The position numbers and the translations under genes are program-made. A stretch of DNA of 64,000 bases, from NCBI RefSeq assembly GCF_000143415.4, contig NW_003314268.1:2615972-2679971 (forward strand), in the 5' to 3' direction. The DNA comes from Selaginella moellendorffii. Taxonomy: Eukaryota; Streptophyta; Lycopodiopsida; Selaginellales; Selaginellaceae. This document shows, piece by piece, positions 21,954-34,686 of the stretch. Positions within the stretch are counted from its first letter, which is position 1, and every line of letters starts with the position of its first letter. The notes beneath the pieces are model-generated. The model had not been told where the DNA came from, searched no databases, and saw only the letters and a list, made by a program, of their open reading frames with translations.

Positions 21954-22707
21954 CATGTCAAAATTGAACGAGCCAAAAATGTATCTGTATCTCCGAAGTC
22001 CCTCTTCTAGCTCAAACTCAAAGTTTGATAGAACCAAGTCAGTAAAGAACTCTGGAGCATAATATTAGGAGTATATTACGCTGCAAGAATAGTGGTAAAT
22101 TCTACATCGTCTCTTCTCACTGGGAGGCTGTTGACAATCTTTTGGGCAATCCAGCACCCAAACAGGTTGATCATGCAGCAGTAGTGATCCGTGACAGGAC
22201 CAGAAAGTGGTCTATGCTTCAGCCATCCAATGGGAGGTATTGCCCGTTTAAAATTAATTAATTAATTATTATTTTCTGATATTAAATCTTGTTAAAGTTA
22301 TAAATATTTGCAGACTATCCTCCTCTCTATTGCCATTATTTCGAGCTTTTGGGTTATATTATTATCATATAACTTTCTAAAGTTTCCTTAATCTTAGATT
22401 TGCAGGAAGTAATCTCTATTCGTGGTATTTAATAATTTTTTTTAGCTTTACCAATTTTTACTGTCGTTTCATTCTCATTTGCTGCCTAAAAGTTTTCCCA
22501 AAACCTTTAAAATTTTATTGTAGTTTTATTATTAAGCTCCTGGTTTTAGTACTGTTAAAGATCATACTTTTAATACTTAAAAGCCATTCCAGCATTCATT
22601 TAAGTAGTGTCTATTCTGTGATTTTTAGTTTGAATACAAACCATATTTATAAGCTGGTAGAAATTTAAATAGATAAGGCTGAATGTCAAATACCTTGCAG
22701 GAATTAT
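21954..22707. other. AT-rich spacer, unit 3
   Basis: This is a diverged version of the unit 1 and 2 spacer with many small indels and no gene. The homology to units 1 and 2 ends at its right edge. Confidence 0.55.
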
Positions 22708-22984
22708 TCTCATCCAATGAGCCTAACCCTATCTCTTAACCTAGAGAGGACTGCCATGGAATGCAGAAATAGAGTGGAAAAATCCACAGGTCAAACATTA
22801 TAAACTACTTTGTGGCTTGATTATCATCAGCAGGGATGAAGGATGCTTTCTTCATGGAAGAAATCATTTACTTAAGCAAAGAACCAGTAAAGATTCGATT
22901 TCAAATAAAGAATTTAGGGTTCTTCCGGGGCTTCGATCGACGGGGCACACGTCGCTTGCCCCCGGCGCGGGCGATCGCGTCGCA

Positions 22985-25085
22985 ATGCAGTTCGCCAGCG
23001 GCAGCAGCGCTGCGAGCAGTCCCAGATTCAACGTCCCGTTTCGAGAGATCAGGCTGCCAACGCCGAATCGGGGTCCCTCTTCTTGCTTTCGAACCACTGT
23101 TCGAAGCAAAGCTCGCAGGATCGTACGTATGGCCGCTGATTTCTTCTATCTTTGCCTTATTTGAGAATCTCCTCTCTCATTGGGATCGTTCCTTTAGTTC
23201 CTGCTTTGCTTTATCCTTCGTTAGTGAATTTCTTTTCCTTTTTTCTTTTCTTCTTCCTTCAAGCAAAAGCTGGGTGTTGATGGAAGTTGCTTGTGATCGA
23301 AGTATTATGGCCTGCGACCAGGTTTAGCTCATGAAAAAAAAAAAAACAGAGAGAAGAAATCATAAGATAGAAATTTCTCACCTGCATTTGCCAACTTTTC
23401 TCTGTGGTTTTTCAGGTCCAGACTTCCATAACCAATGAAATCCACGCTGCCGAGTATGAATTCCCAGACGAGGCTTTGCCAACCGACTCCGGCTATCTCC
23501 CCATTGACGAGTCGAGCGAGTCTCGCCTCTTTTACGTTTACTACGAAGCAAGCAAGCCAGACACCGAGCTGGAAATCTCACCGATTATGGTGTGGCTCAA
23601 CGGCGGACCCGGTTGCTCCAGCTTAATCGGTTGCTTCTACGAGCTCGGCCCATGGATTGTCCAAGAGAACTTCAGCTTGCAAAAAAATCCAGGAGCGTGG
23701 AACCGAAGGTATTGTAGATTTTTGTTTTCGAAGTGGCTGAAAGTTTCGTTTTGAACACCTTTTTCCTTCCAGGTGTGGGATTTTGTTTGTAGACAATCCA
23801 ATTGGGACTGGCTTCAGTATTGCAACGTCGGAGCTCGAGGTTCCAAGGTGCCAGGAAACGGTAGCTCTTCATTTGCACAACGCGCTGTCGACTTTCATGG
23901 AGCAAAAGAGCTTTACAAAGCGTCCATTGGTTCTTGCTGGAGAGAGCTACGCGGGGAAGTACTTGCCGGCTCTCGCTCACCATATTCTGACCAGGAAGAA
24001 CGGGAATGGTCTGAGCTCTCAGCTCTCTGGAGTTGCCATTGGAAACGGGTTGATACATCCAAGAACACAGGTATGAAAAAGCTAATATGCTTTGAAACGT
24101 TTTCTTCCTCTCTCACTCTTTTCGGCTTTCGGCCTTGCAGGTGCAAATGCACGCCGAAGTTGCCTTTTGTTTTGGGCTTTTAGACAAGCAGCAAAGCCAA
24201 TACGTTCAAGAGCTCGCTCGAGAAGTCGTCGAGCTTATTGATAGGTTGAAAGAATTTTTCTTTTGGTTTGTGTTTCATATCCCCTCTGAGCTGAACTTTT
24301 TTATTCAGGGAAGATTGGTTAGCTGCACACGACCAGAGAACTTACCTTTGCAAGTGGATTGAAACAACGAGCGGCATTCCGACGCTTTTGGATGTAAGAC
24401 GCTCCTCGAGATACCATCGCCGAGAGGTAAAAAATCACAGGATTTCCTGTCCCAGTTTCGAGATTATAAAACTTGGACGCAGGATGGAACCGACTATCTG
24501 GCAGAGTTTCTGAATCTACCGCACGTAAGAACGAGCCTCAAAGTGGATCCGACCGCTCTAAACTTCGCGTGCTGCCGTAAATCGGTGAAACTTCTCATGG
24601 CAGAGGTAAGTTCTCCAAGAAGAAACAGAGACAAACATGGAATGGCTTTGCAGGACACCATGAAGAGCACGAAGTGGATGCTGGAGACGGTCCTAAAGAA
24701 GGGGCTGCCAGTGCTGCTCTACCAGGGAGTTTACGATGCCAAGGACGGTGCCGCATCCTCGGAAGCTTGGATGCGCTCCCTCAACTGGGAATACGTAGAC
24801 AGGTTTTGGAAATCGCCCAGAGAGATCTGGAAAGTCATGGGAGACAAAGCGGGCTACTGGAGGCAAGGCCGGAATCTCACACACGTTGTCATCGCTGGAG
24901 CCGGACATGAGGTAGGAGTGGCAAGAACTTTACTTGATCTTTGCGATCTTCGCAAGAAAAAGAGGATTTTTTTCTCACAGAAAATGTGGTCCAATTCGCA
25001 GGTTCCAGCGGATCAACCAGTGTGCTCTCGCGCCATGATAGAAACATGGATGGCCGGATTAGCGTGCTGGAAAGCAAAGTTATAG
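22985..25085 (+). CDS. Serine carboxypeptidase-like protein, complete
   Basis: This is a serine carboxypeptidase-like enzyme (S10 family, closest in motif to plant SCPL50-type). It removes C-terminal residues or acts as an acyltransferase; the substrate is unknown. I propose eight exons: 22985-23122, 23416-23708, 23773-24070, 24141-24244, 24309-24393, 24483-24605, 24654-24911 and 25002-25085, in frame throughout, giving 460 residues. The catalytic triad is visible: Ser about 202 in AGESYAGKY, Asp about 375 in YQGVYDAKDG and His about 432 in GAGHEVPADQP. WLNGGPGCSS forms the oxyanion region. Oddly, the best in-frame first exon encodes a Ser/Arg/Pro-rich, acid-poor leader (MQFASGSSAASSPRFNV) that looks like a plastid transit peptide rather than the usual secretory signal. 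That first exon is the least certain part. It is the only intact SCPL copy here. Confidence 0.85.
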
Positions 25086-25149
25086 CGCAAATGTCTTGTT
25101 TTGAAATTTAAGGACGCGGGGTTATTTACAGTGGGGCTTTATCAAGGAC

Positions 25150-25214
25150 ACCGGCTAGGGTTTTAGGATCTAGAAGTTTCGCCGTAGGGTTTTAGAGATT
25201 TTGAGCTAGGGTTC
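25150..25214 (+). promoter_or_regulatory. Telo-box-like promoter of CPN60
   Basis: Three CTAGGGTT/GTAGGGTTTTAG-type motifs lie just upstream of the CPN60 start at 25254. Telo-box (AAACCCTA) motifs are common in promoters of plant housekeeping genes. Their clustering here is seen directly; the role is by analogy. Confidence 0.5.
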
Positions 25215-25253
25215 TTCGTCGTTGTTGTCTCGGTCGCTCCTCGCCTGCCAAGG

Positions 25254-27945
<2,692 letters not shown>

Positions 27946-28159
27946 GAGACCACTTCTTTCCGTTAGAAAAGAGGGAATAACCAACACAGATTTTAAGAGA
28001 CCAAGGACGAAAGAGAGGAGAGTTTTAGGAGACAACGTTTGCAATTTTGATTATAGTTTAATAGCCCGCCTTTATCCCGTGTTGGCACGACTCAGTCTAG
28101 GATAGTGGTCTCTTGGAAGTTTCTTTGGTTGTTTCGTGATCACAGCCTAGGGGTCAAAG

Positions 28160-28180
28160 ATCGCATCTATATAATGGACG
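28160..28180 (+). promoter_or_regulatory. Possible TATA box for the small ORF at 28358
   Basis: A CTATATAATGG sequence lies about 180 bp upstream of the small ORF, a plausible core promoter with a 5' leader of about 150 nt. The leader contains repeated TTCCAGAT/TCCAGAA tracts. No direct evidence of use. Confidence 0.35.
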
Positions 28181-28357
28181 CTAGTCCAGAAGAGCTCTGC
28201 AGTTCCAGATCGTGTTTTCGTTCTTCAAAGAGTTTCAGATTTCATCCAGAAAATCTCTCAGAGTTCCAATCCAGAAAAGCTCATCACTCGAAGTGTTCCA
28301 GGAGATAGTTCCAGATTTCTGGTAGTCGTTTTTCGATCATCAACAAGAAGTTCCAAG

Positions 28358-28585
28358 ATGTTTGGCGAGGGGCTGCTTGTTCTTGGGGCGATCCAAGCTC
28401 TGCTCGTCTTCGTGACGCTGCTCTCTTCCAGTCTCCTCCCCTTGCCCCAGAGCCTCCAGCACCGATACAAGATGCTCGATCATTCCAAGTCTCTCAAGCC
28501 CTCCTTGTCCAGGGTCATGTCCAGCGCAGGACTTCCTCAGCTCTTCAGCCCCCGGTCCAAGCGATTCGCTCAAGAGGACATGTAA
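28358..28585 (+). CDS. Small putative secreted or membrane protein
   Basis: A 75-residue ORF lies between CPN60 and the ribosomal SA gene. Residues 5-27 (GLLVLGAIQALLVFVTLLSS) form a strong hydrophobic N-terminal segment. The remaining 48 residues are basic and Ser-rich, ending GLPQLFSPRSKRFAQEDM. I do not recognise a family and it does not match a CLE motif. A TATA-like box lies upstream. It could be a secreted peptide precursor or a chance ORF; there is no second copy in the window. Confidence 0.4.
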   Translation: MFGEGLLVLGAIQALLVFVTLLSSSLLPLPQSLQHRYKMLDHSKSLKPSLSRVMSSAGLPQLFSPRSKRFAQEDM

Positions 28586-28743
28586 AAAGCATAGAATCCT
28601 AGCGTTTGAAGCTCTCTAGATTTATTCTCTGTTTTTGGTTCACCTCACAACACGAAAAAGCAAAGTTGAAAGAGTAAATTGCTCCCAGGCTTTCATTCTT
28701 TCCATACAAAACTTGATGTTACTCTGGTTTCTAAAAGCTTGGC

Positions 28744-30015
28744 TCAGTACATTGGTGTTGTCTCAGACCAGCCAGTCGCGGCCGGAGTGCTCTCCCATCC
28801 AGCAGCCGCAACTGGAGCAGCGGCCGCGTCCCAACCTGGTGCGTTTGCAAAGTTTTAGAGCACAAACTGACTAGCAACAAAACCAAAGAAAAGCAAAGAA
28901 AGTTGCGAACCTTGTGCGGCAGCAGGGGGAGGAGCTGCTGCAGCCCATTCTGGAGCAGCGACAGTAGCAGCAGTAGCAGGATCAACAGGAACAGCTGCGG
29001 GTGCAGCGGTCGCTTCCCAGGTAGCCTCTGCGGCAGCACCGTCCCAGGCCGCCTCCGGCACGGACGCGGTCGAGTAAGGCAGTGGCGCAGTCGAAAACTC
29101 GTTGTACTCCTGCGGAACAATCGCGGCTTCCTCGCCCTCCCGGTCCTTGGTCTCATCGGGCTCCCGGTAGAAAAACAAGTCCACCTACGAAAGGAATAGC
29201 CAAACAAGTGTGTAAGTTACAGCAAAAACCACGAGCACGAACAAGTGTAGGTGACAGCGAAAAAACCACCAGCAAGAACAAGAGATGAGCGAAGAAAATA
29301 GATCTTACCATGACATCCCACTTCTGGCTGGGAGCGATGGTGCCGCGCATCTGGAGCACCATCCGAGCGAGCATCCAAAACAAGCACCCAATGCTGTGCT
29401 TCCCCTTGTTGTTGGCCGGGATAGCAATGTCCACGTACTTCATGGGCGAGTCCGTGTCGCAGAAGGCGATCACAGGGATGTTTCCAAGCGCGGCCTCCTT
29501 AATCGGCTGGAAGAACACACACACACAAAACAAAAGAAGGAAACCAATGAGGAAAAAAGTCGTGCTAGATCGAGCGAGCAAACTTACCTGGTGATCTGTG
29601 CGCGGATCCGTGAGAATGAGGAGGCGAGGCTCCGAGAAGGAGTTCTGGAGCTGATTGGTGAAAGTTCCAGGGGTGTGCCTCCCGGCGATGGCCTGCGCGC
29701 CAGTGTACTGCGCAAACTTGAGCACCGCGCGCTGCCCGTAAGGCCTGGCCGACTGCACGATGATATCGTGGGGGTTCTCGATGCCCACAATCACGCGGGC
29801 CGCGAGCTGGAGCTTCTCCCACGTCTTCCCGACATTGATGATGAAGATGCCTGTGGCACCACAAAGCTAAGATCGCGAGAAGCGACTAGGATCTTACCGT
29901 CGGAGCGGCGCTTCCAGACGTAGCGCTCCATCTGGAAATCGCAGTTCTTGGTGCCCAGATGCACTGCCGAGGCCAGCATCATCTGGATGTCGGCTTCCTT
30001 CGGCGAGAGCGCCAT
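28744..30015 (-). CDS. RPSA: 40S ribosomal protein SA (p40, uS2)
   Basis: This is the cytosolic small-subunit protein uS2/RPSA, needed for 40S assembly. Five exons on the minus strand (30015-29898, 29850-29588, 29506-29309, 29184-28911, 28835-28744) join in frame to 314 residues. The uS2 core is complete: [107 protein letters not shown] and [10 protein letters not shown]. The eukaryote-specific acidic Ala/Pro/Trp tail is present and ends GWSETTPMY. The last donor is GTTCGC, a weaker site, but it is required for the frame. A telo-box and a site II motif lie upstream. Confidence 0.96.
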
Positions 30016-30045
30016 TTCGCTGGAGACCTCAACCCTAGCGGCTGG

Positions 30046-30082
30046 TTTAGGGTTGTAGGGATTAAGGCGAACTCTGTGGGCC
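30046..30082 (-). promoter_or_regulatory. Telo-box and site II promoter motifs of RPSA
   Basis: The telo-box AACCCTAAA (minus strand, 30046-30054) and a site II-type TGGGCC (30077-30082) lie within 70 bp upstream of the RPSA ATG. This pair of elements is typical of plant ribosomal-protein promoters and drives expression in cycling cells. Confidence 0.7.
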
Positions 30083-30410
30083 GCCGGATCTGGCCAATCG
30101 GCACCGTCGGATGGAAGGTAACCTGAAAAAGTTTATACATCCTTGTTTAACCCTCTTTGGAGAGGGTTTCAGACGTTTTCTTAGAAATCAATACGCTATT
30201 TTCCTTGAAGGCGTGATATAGTCTCGTAAAGGAATACACCACACAATGCAATCAGTTCTCATCTTTGGCAGCTCTTACGTTGCTGGTGGCAATAGTTGTT
30301 TGTTATTTCTGATACTAATTCCTTTCCAAGGAAGCTTGTCTCACGATGAATCCTGGCCGAAGTCCTTCCTTCTTTCTTGCTTTCATTATTGTCCAAAAGA
30401 AAAGAAGTTC

Positions 30411-30713
30411 ATGGAGTGCTTTCCTTTGCTCTTGCTCCTAGCGGTCTCTCTGGCTTTTGGTTTCACGCATGCAACTCAAATCGAAGGGCTGGAGCTCTAC
30501 TTCCACGACAAGGTCGATCTAACCAATCCCAGCAATTCCACTGTGGCTGTGTTCAAGGATGGGACGATGAGCATGCACGGGCAAGACAGTATCTTTGATA
30601 AAGTTCGAGAGGTTGCGGTGATTGGCAGCACCGGAGCTTACAGATTTGCGTCAGGGTACGACCTAGAAGCTCATTCCACCGTTTTCGGCAATCTTGGCTT
30701 TTACAAGAACTGA
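30411..30713 (+). CDS. Dirigent-like protein with internal deletion
   Basis: This 100-residue ORF has a signal peptide (MECFPLLLLLAVSLAFGFTH) followed by the N-terminal dirigent strand IEGLELYFHDKVDLTN. It then jumps directly to the C-terminal part (VAVFKDGTMSMHGQDSI; REVAVIGSTGAYRFASGYDL). About 60-70 residues of the usual dirigent barrel (the VLVAGPQNGHF...LWEEPK region, seen in the broken copies at 2803 and 12184) are absent. Dirigent proteins steer phenoxy-radical coupling in lignan/lignin synthesis, but this form is unlikely to fold as a normal barrel. The start at 30411 is chosen because it gives the signal peptide; an in-frame ATG at 30246 is less likely. It is either a degenerate gene or an unusual short form. 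Confidence 0.6.
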   Translation: MECFPLLLLLAVSLAFGFTHATQIEGLELYFHDKVDLTNPSNSTVAVFKDGTMSMHGQDSIFDKVREVAVIGSTGAYRFASGYDLEAHSTVFGNLGFYKN

Positions 30714-31078
30714 TCTTGTCAAAATTGGAGGAGCTTAATAAAAATGCTTCTTCAAGATGCTACGTTTTTAAGAGTTCCTCCAGTTTTTAGTGTGACTCAT
30801 TTTAATAACACTAAGGTGGGGAATTTGTTTGTTGTTTCTGGCGTTGTTAATATCTATTAGTGCAATAATATAGTTTAGATTTCATATGAAAATCAACAAA
30901 AAAAACTGTGATCATCCTGGCTAATTGTATATCGATGATTGATGCCTCCTCCTAAACTTTGGTACCCCGATGAAATGCGAGGAAGGTACGAGGACCTTCC
31001 TGTGACTCAAGCCCCTAGAAGAGAAACCCAGATAACTGACGAGCTTTCGCTCTTCATTCTATTGGTTTTTCAGTTGCT

Positions 31079-32735
31079 CTATGCCTCCCACAGTGCCTGC
31101 AATTAAAGAGTAGCATCTATACAAATTGACTTCGGAAAAACGTACCTCGTCAAATTCCCTGTCTCTCTCAGAGGTGGAAGAATTCACACTCGTACCTGAT
31201 CAGCGTTTTCACCCGTCAGAGAAGCGTGCCCCGGAGCAGCAAAGAGAGATGGCTCCACCTCCAAATCACTCTTGACCCGCTCGGTATCATTGCCTGTCAA
31301 CTTCTGGACGAGGTTCTTGTCGCTCGTCATCTCGGGGCTGTTCTCCACATCGCGCTTCCTGATCGATTCAGCTTCATCATGTCAGCTCAAGTGCAGAGAC
31401 TACTAACCTGTGGGGAAAAGGCCGGATGCGGGGCTCCATCATGATGAACTTCTGCATTTGTTTCTCCATCTCAGCCCGCTTCTTTGCCAGTGCTACGACA
31501 TCTCCAGGATCGAACACGGTGCCAGAACGATCCGCCATCTTTCGTCCTTGTTCCCGGCCATGAAACTGCTCTAGAACCCGGTCGCGTCGAGATGATATGC
31601 GCACTGGGAGCTCGTTTGCAGCCATTTTCTTGCCTGCTGGATGATGAGAGTAGCCACCAGTCGAGAAGAGTGGATCATCCTCCGGAGTGGCTGAGAACAG
31701 CCTTGGCTGCTGGTCAACTTCATTTGCAGGAAAGACGACGAGAGGATCCTCCATCATCACGTTTCCCCGGCTTCCCTGCTGGCCATGCACTGGATCAGCA
31801 GCACGAAAGAGTGGATCGTTTCCGGATGCAGACTTGTGGCGAGCACCAGCGGGAAGAGCAGACGGTGGCAGCCGCCTTGGTGGCCTCAGGAGCTCGCGAA
31901 TTAGGGGGTCAGCAGCCGCCTTCTTCCTGCCGGTATTCAACTGCGATGATGGTCGAGGCTCCACTTTGGTAATGAGGTGCTCCCGCTGGTTGCTGCTGCT
32001 GCCGCTGTTGCCACCGCTAGGCTGATGGCCATACTCCACCAGGATGTCGTCGTGGTCGTGCACCTTGTTCCTTCTCCTCTTCAAGAGTATCCAGACTCCA
32101 GTGACGATAGCTACCAGTGCGAGCAGGAGCATAACGATGCCTGCCGCGAGCACACCAGGTGATGCCACGAATGCAGCTGCAGCTGCTGCTGCTGCTGAAG
32201 ATGGTGCTGACGACGCCGTAGGCGGAGAGGTGTCCAAGCCAAGGGGCCTTGGTTGCCACGTTATGGTCGAAGGTGGTGGCGATGGCGGCCTTGGGTTCCA
32301 CGTTATGGTCGAAGGTGGTGGCGATGGTGCCCTTGGGTTCCACGTTATGCTCGAAGGTGGTGGCGATGATGGCCCGGCCCTCCTTGGTCGCCAGGTTACA
32401 GTGTCGGCCTTGTTGGGCGGCGAAGAAGAAGGTGGCGCTCCATCATCAGCTCGTCGATGTCCATGGTGCCTCTTTGGCTCTGCTGCTCGATGTTCCTTGG
32501 TGGGCGGAGAGCTCGGTGGTGGATGTCCAGCTCCATGATGCTCAGGAGAACTCGGTGGTGGCTTTGCTGGTGAGTGATATCCCTCTGTGGGATTTGCTGG
32601 TGAGTGACTGTGCCTCTTGGCTGGCGCCGGTGGAGACCTCTTTGGTGGCGGAGATGAAGTTGTCGGCGCCCTCTTTGGCGATGGTTTGGGCGGCGGCGTC
32701 CTCCTCGTGTGCTCCTGGTGAGGCGGGCGAGCCAT
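31079..32735 (-). CDS. Pro-rich single-pass membrane protein (inverted copy, intact)
   Basis: Three exons on the minus strand (32735-31408, 31358-31196, 31096-31079) join in frame to 502 residues. There is one EHHGAGHPPPSSP unit and three 14-residue WNPR/WQPR repeats, then the Ala run, transmembrane helix, stop-transfer sequence and the tail with DPGDVVALAKKRAEMEKQMQ. Here the first intron is 49 nt, so reading through it would meet a stop after SALELT. This is good evidence that the segment is spliced. The final exon is short (ALWEA). It is divergently paired with the peptide gene at 33323. Confidence 0.75.
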
Positions 32736-32889
32736 AGTTAGAGATGAAGCTTACCAGAGAGAGTCGCAGTATTTCAGCTCAAGCTCGCTTGCTTACCAGA
32801 GTCTTGTACGTATGATGTGTACGGTAAAGGAATGTATTTTCCTACAAATAGAAGAATGGTATATTCTTGAAAGTTTTAAGAATTTGAAA

Positions 32890-33065
32890 TCTGGGCCGTC
32901 TATTGGACAGTCATTGTTCTACAATCTAGACCGTGCATTTAAAACTTTCTGGACCGTTCCTTTATATACAATCTGAGCCGTACACTGCATAAAATCTTTG
33001 GCTGTCATATTAATTAAATCGAAGCCGTCGATCTGACATGATCTCAACCGTCCCATATTTAACTG
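32890..33065. repeat. Degenerate CCGT-type minisatellite (inverted module)
   Basis: GCCGT, ACCGT, GCCGT, GCTGT, GCCGT and ACCGT motifs recur about every 25-35 bp between the Pro-rich and peptide genes. This is the reverse-complement counterpart of 511-632. Confidence 0.6.
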
Positions 33066-33269
33066 ACACACACGTGGCTAATGTGATTCGTTTAACATGG
33101 GCCGATCTTTGTAATATGAACTTGTAAAGTTTTAGCAACGTGGAATGGCGATTTTTGGGAACTTAGTGATCCTCATTTGAAGGGTTGGAGAGAGATTATA
33201 GAAACGAGAAGAAAGTCTCAAACACGGATAGATAAGGACTAAGCAATGCCGTCGTGTGCTGGCTCGAGC

Positions 33270-33277
33270 TATAAATA
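33270..33277 (+). promoter_or_regulatory. TATA box of peptide gene (inverted module)
   Basis: TATAAATA in the context GCTCGAGCTATAAATATGAG lies 53 bp upstream of the ATG at 33323. Confidence 0.75.
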
Positions 33278-33322
33278 TGAGCCCAAATCAAACCACTTCT
33301 AACAAGCTTACTCTAGCAGATC

Positions 33323-33502
33323 ATGAAGAACAAGGCTTTCTTCATGTTGTTTTTGGCACTCGCCATGTTTGTGATGATGCTGGCCATGGGCGTGGACGTG
33401 GGAGGAATCGCAAAGGCTGCTGCCCAGCGCTGCCAGTCGGGGTGGTATTGGTATGACAACGGTTGCCACCGTTGCCAGAGGGGTTGGAGCTGGCGCAACT
33501 GA
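33323..33502 (+). CDS. Secreted Cys/Trp-rich peptide, shortened (59 aa)
   Basis: This homologue begins MKNKAFFMLFLALAMF and keeps the signal sequence and the first module RCQSGWYWYDNGCH. The second module ends at RCQRGWSWRN because the codons for NRCWRN are missing and a TGA follows directly. The fourth cysteine is therefore lost and one cysteine would be unpaired. It is divergently paired with the intact Pro-rich gene at 32735. It may be degenerating, or free to dimerise (inference). Confidence 0.6.
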   Translation: MKNKAFFMLFLALAMFVMMLAMGVDVGGIAKAAAQRCQSGWYWYDNGCHRCQRGWSWRN

Positions 33503-33789
33503 AACCTCCAGTTTCACGGGGTAAGAAATTTGCCTTTGATGTCATCATTCTGCAGTGCCAAGCTCAATCAAGACACTGATGACGTGTTTTCTGTATCGTG
33601 GGATGCTGCATGGCATTGCATGAGTTCCAGCAATAAAATATAAATTGTCCAAGCCTTGATATAAAATGTCTGCATCTGTCCTTGGTCCCTCTCCTCTCTT
33701 CTCCAAATCCCTGACTTCCAATCGATTGCTCCAATGATCGGCAAGCAATAAGACTCGATTGGAGCATCAAACCAGGCCCAGGCACACCT

Positions 33790-33930
33790 AGCGGTGGGAG
33801 TGAAGGTCGGGGGGAGCTGCGGAGGATGGTAGTGGGATGGATTTCGCTGCGTGCAATGCAATTAGTACGGGTGTGACAACAGCTGCCATCGAGGGTGGCG
33901 CTGGAATGGCAGCCGCTGCTTCCGCTGAAG
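33790..33930 (+). pseudogene. Six-Cys peptide relic (inverted module)
   Basis: The plus strand reads CDNSCHRGWRWNGSRCFR followed by a stop, preceded by in-frame stops. It is the relic downstream of the peptide gene, as in the other modules. Confidence 0.5.
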
Positions 33931-34374
33931 AATTGCCAAAGCTCGGGCCTCAAAGAACCAGGAACGAATCTCGAATCATGAAAAGTGATATATATATAGA
34001 ATAAGAGTATGTTTTGGAGTCTATTCACGTGTTTGGTGCCATGAGACTGTCAATGATAAAATGGTGCGTTTTCTGCAAAGTTGTTGCTGCAGTGTAACGT
34101 TAGGAACTTTTTCATATAATCTGGACTCAAATTTATATAAACTGTGAAAAAACTAAAAATGTTGTCTTTACTGATCTGGAATCACAGCTTCACTTCGTGT
34201 GTTGTTCTATGTCCCAGCATTACAGAAAAGAAAAGGAATTGACAAACATGGAACGACTTCCTCAGCTAACTTTTAAAGGACAAAAAGATGCCGTCCCAAG
34301 AGGCTAGCATTGTATGCTGCCTCGAGCTATAAATACGAGCGGCCTTACAGATCAAATCACTTCTCTCGAATATA

Positions 34375-34520
34375 CTATACCACGAGGGCATCGGTGGCAA
34401 GGAGCGCCTTTGCAACATGGTGAGAACCGAAACAACACCAAGCAAGCCTATGAAACTATGGCGGCTCTGTGATCGTAAGTTTCCTCTCAGGGATTGTTTT
34501 GCAACGTTTGGCTTGTTCTT
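34375..34520. pseudogene. Second peptide-gene relic with a micro-inversion
   Basis: The surrounding module is inverted relative to units 1 and 2. Even so, about 80 bp (roughly 34381-34460, ending GCAAGCCTATGAAAC) keeps the unit 1 orientation, whereas the sequence following it is reversed. The signal-peptide core is readable only on the minus strand of this short block. Confidence 0.4.
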
Positions 34521-34686
34521 TGAAAGCGCATTTAAATAGGAGCGATATGAAGAAAAAGTGGCATTGAAAAATCCAGGAAAACACCCGTACTACCACGCAG
34601 ACGTACTGATTCAAGCCTCTAGAACACAGCAGTCAGTGCTGCCCGGTCCTGCTGGTCGGGCAGTAGTTCCCCCGGCTCACCACGGG

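Larger units (their letters stand above)
18713..22707. repeat. Tandem segmental repeat, unit 3 (truncated)
   Basis: This third copy contains the peptide gene, the Pro-rich gene, the dirigent remnant and part of the AT-rich spacer. Homology stops at about 22707. It resumes at about 23385 over the first homologous SCPL exon and ends just inside the next (about 23778). Beyond that, unit 3 continues into a complete SCPL gene, where units 1 and 2 switch to PPR sequence. Its 21.2-22.7 kb part is more diverged from units 1 and 2 than they are from each other. Confidence 0.9.

Noticed and set aside
22817-22984. In-frame upstream ATGs extending the SCPL N-terminus
   Set aside because: The upstream part is mixed in composition and looks like a 5' leader. 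The start at 22985 gives a coherent targeting-like sequence.
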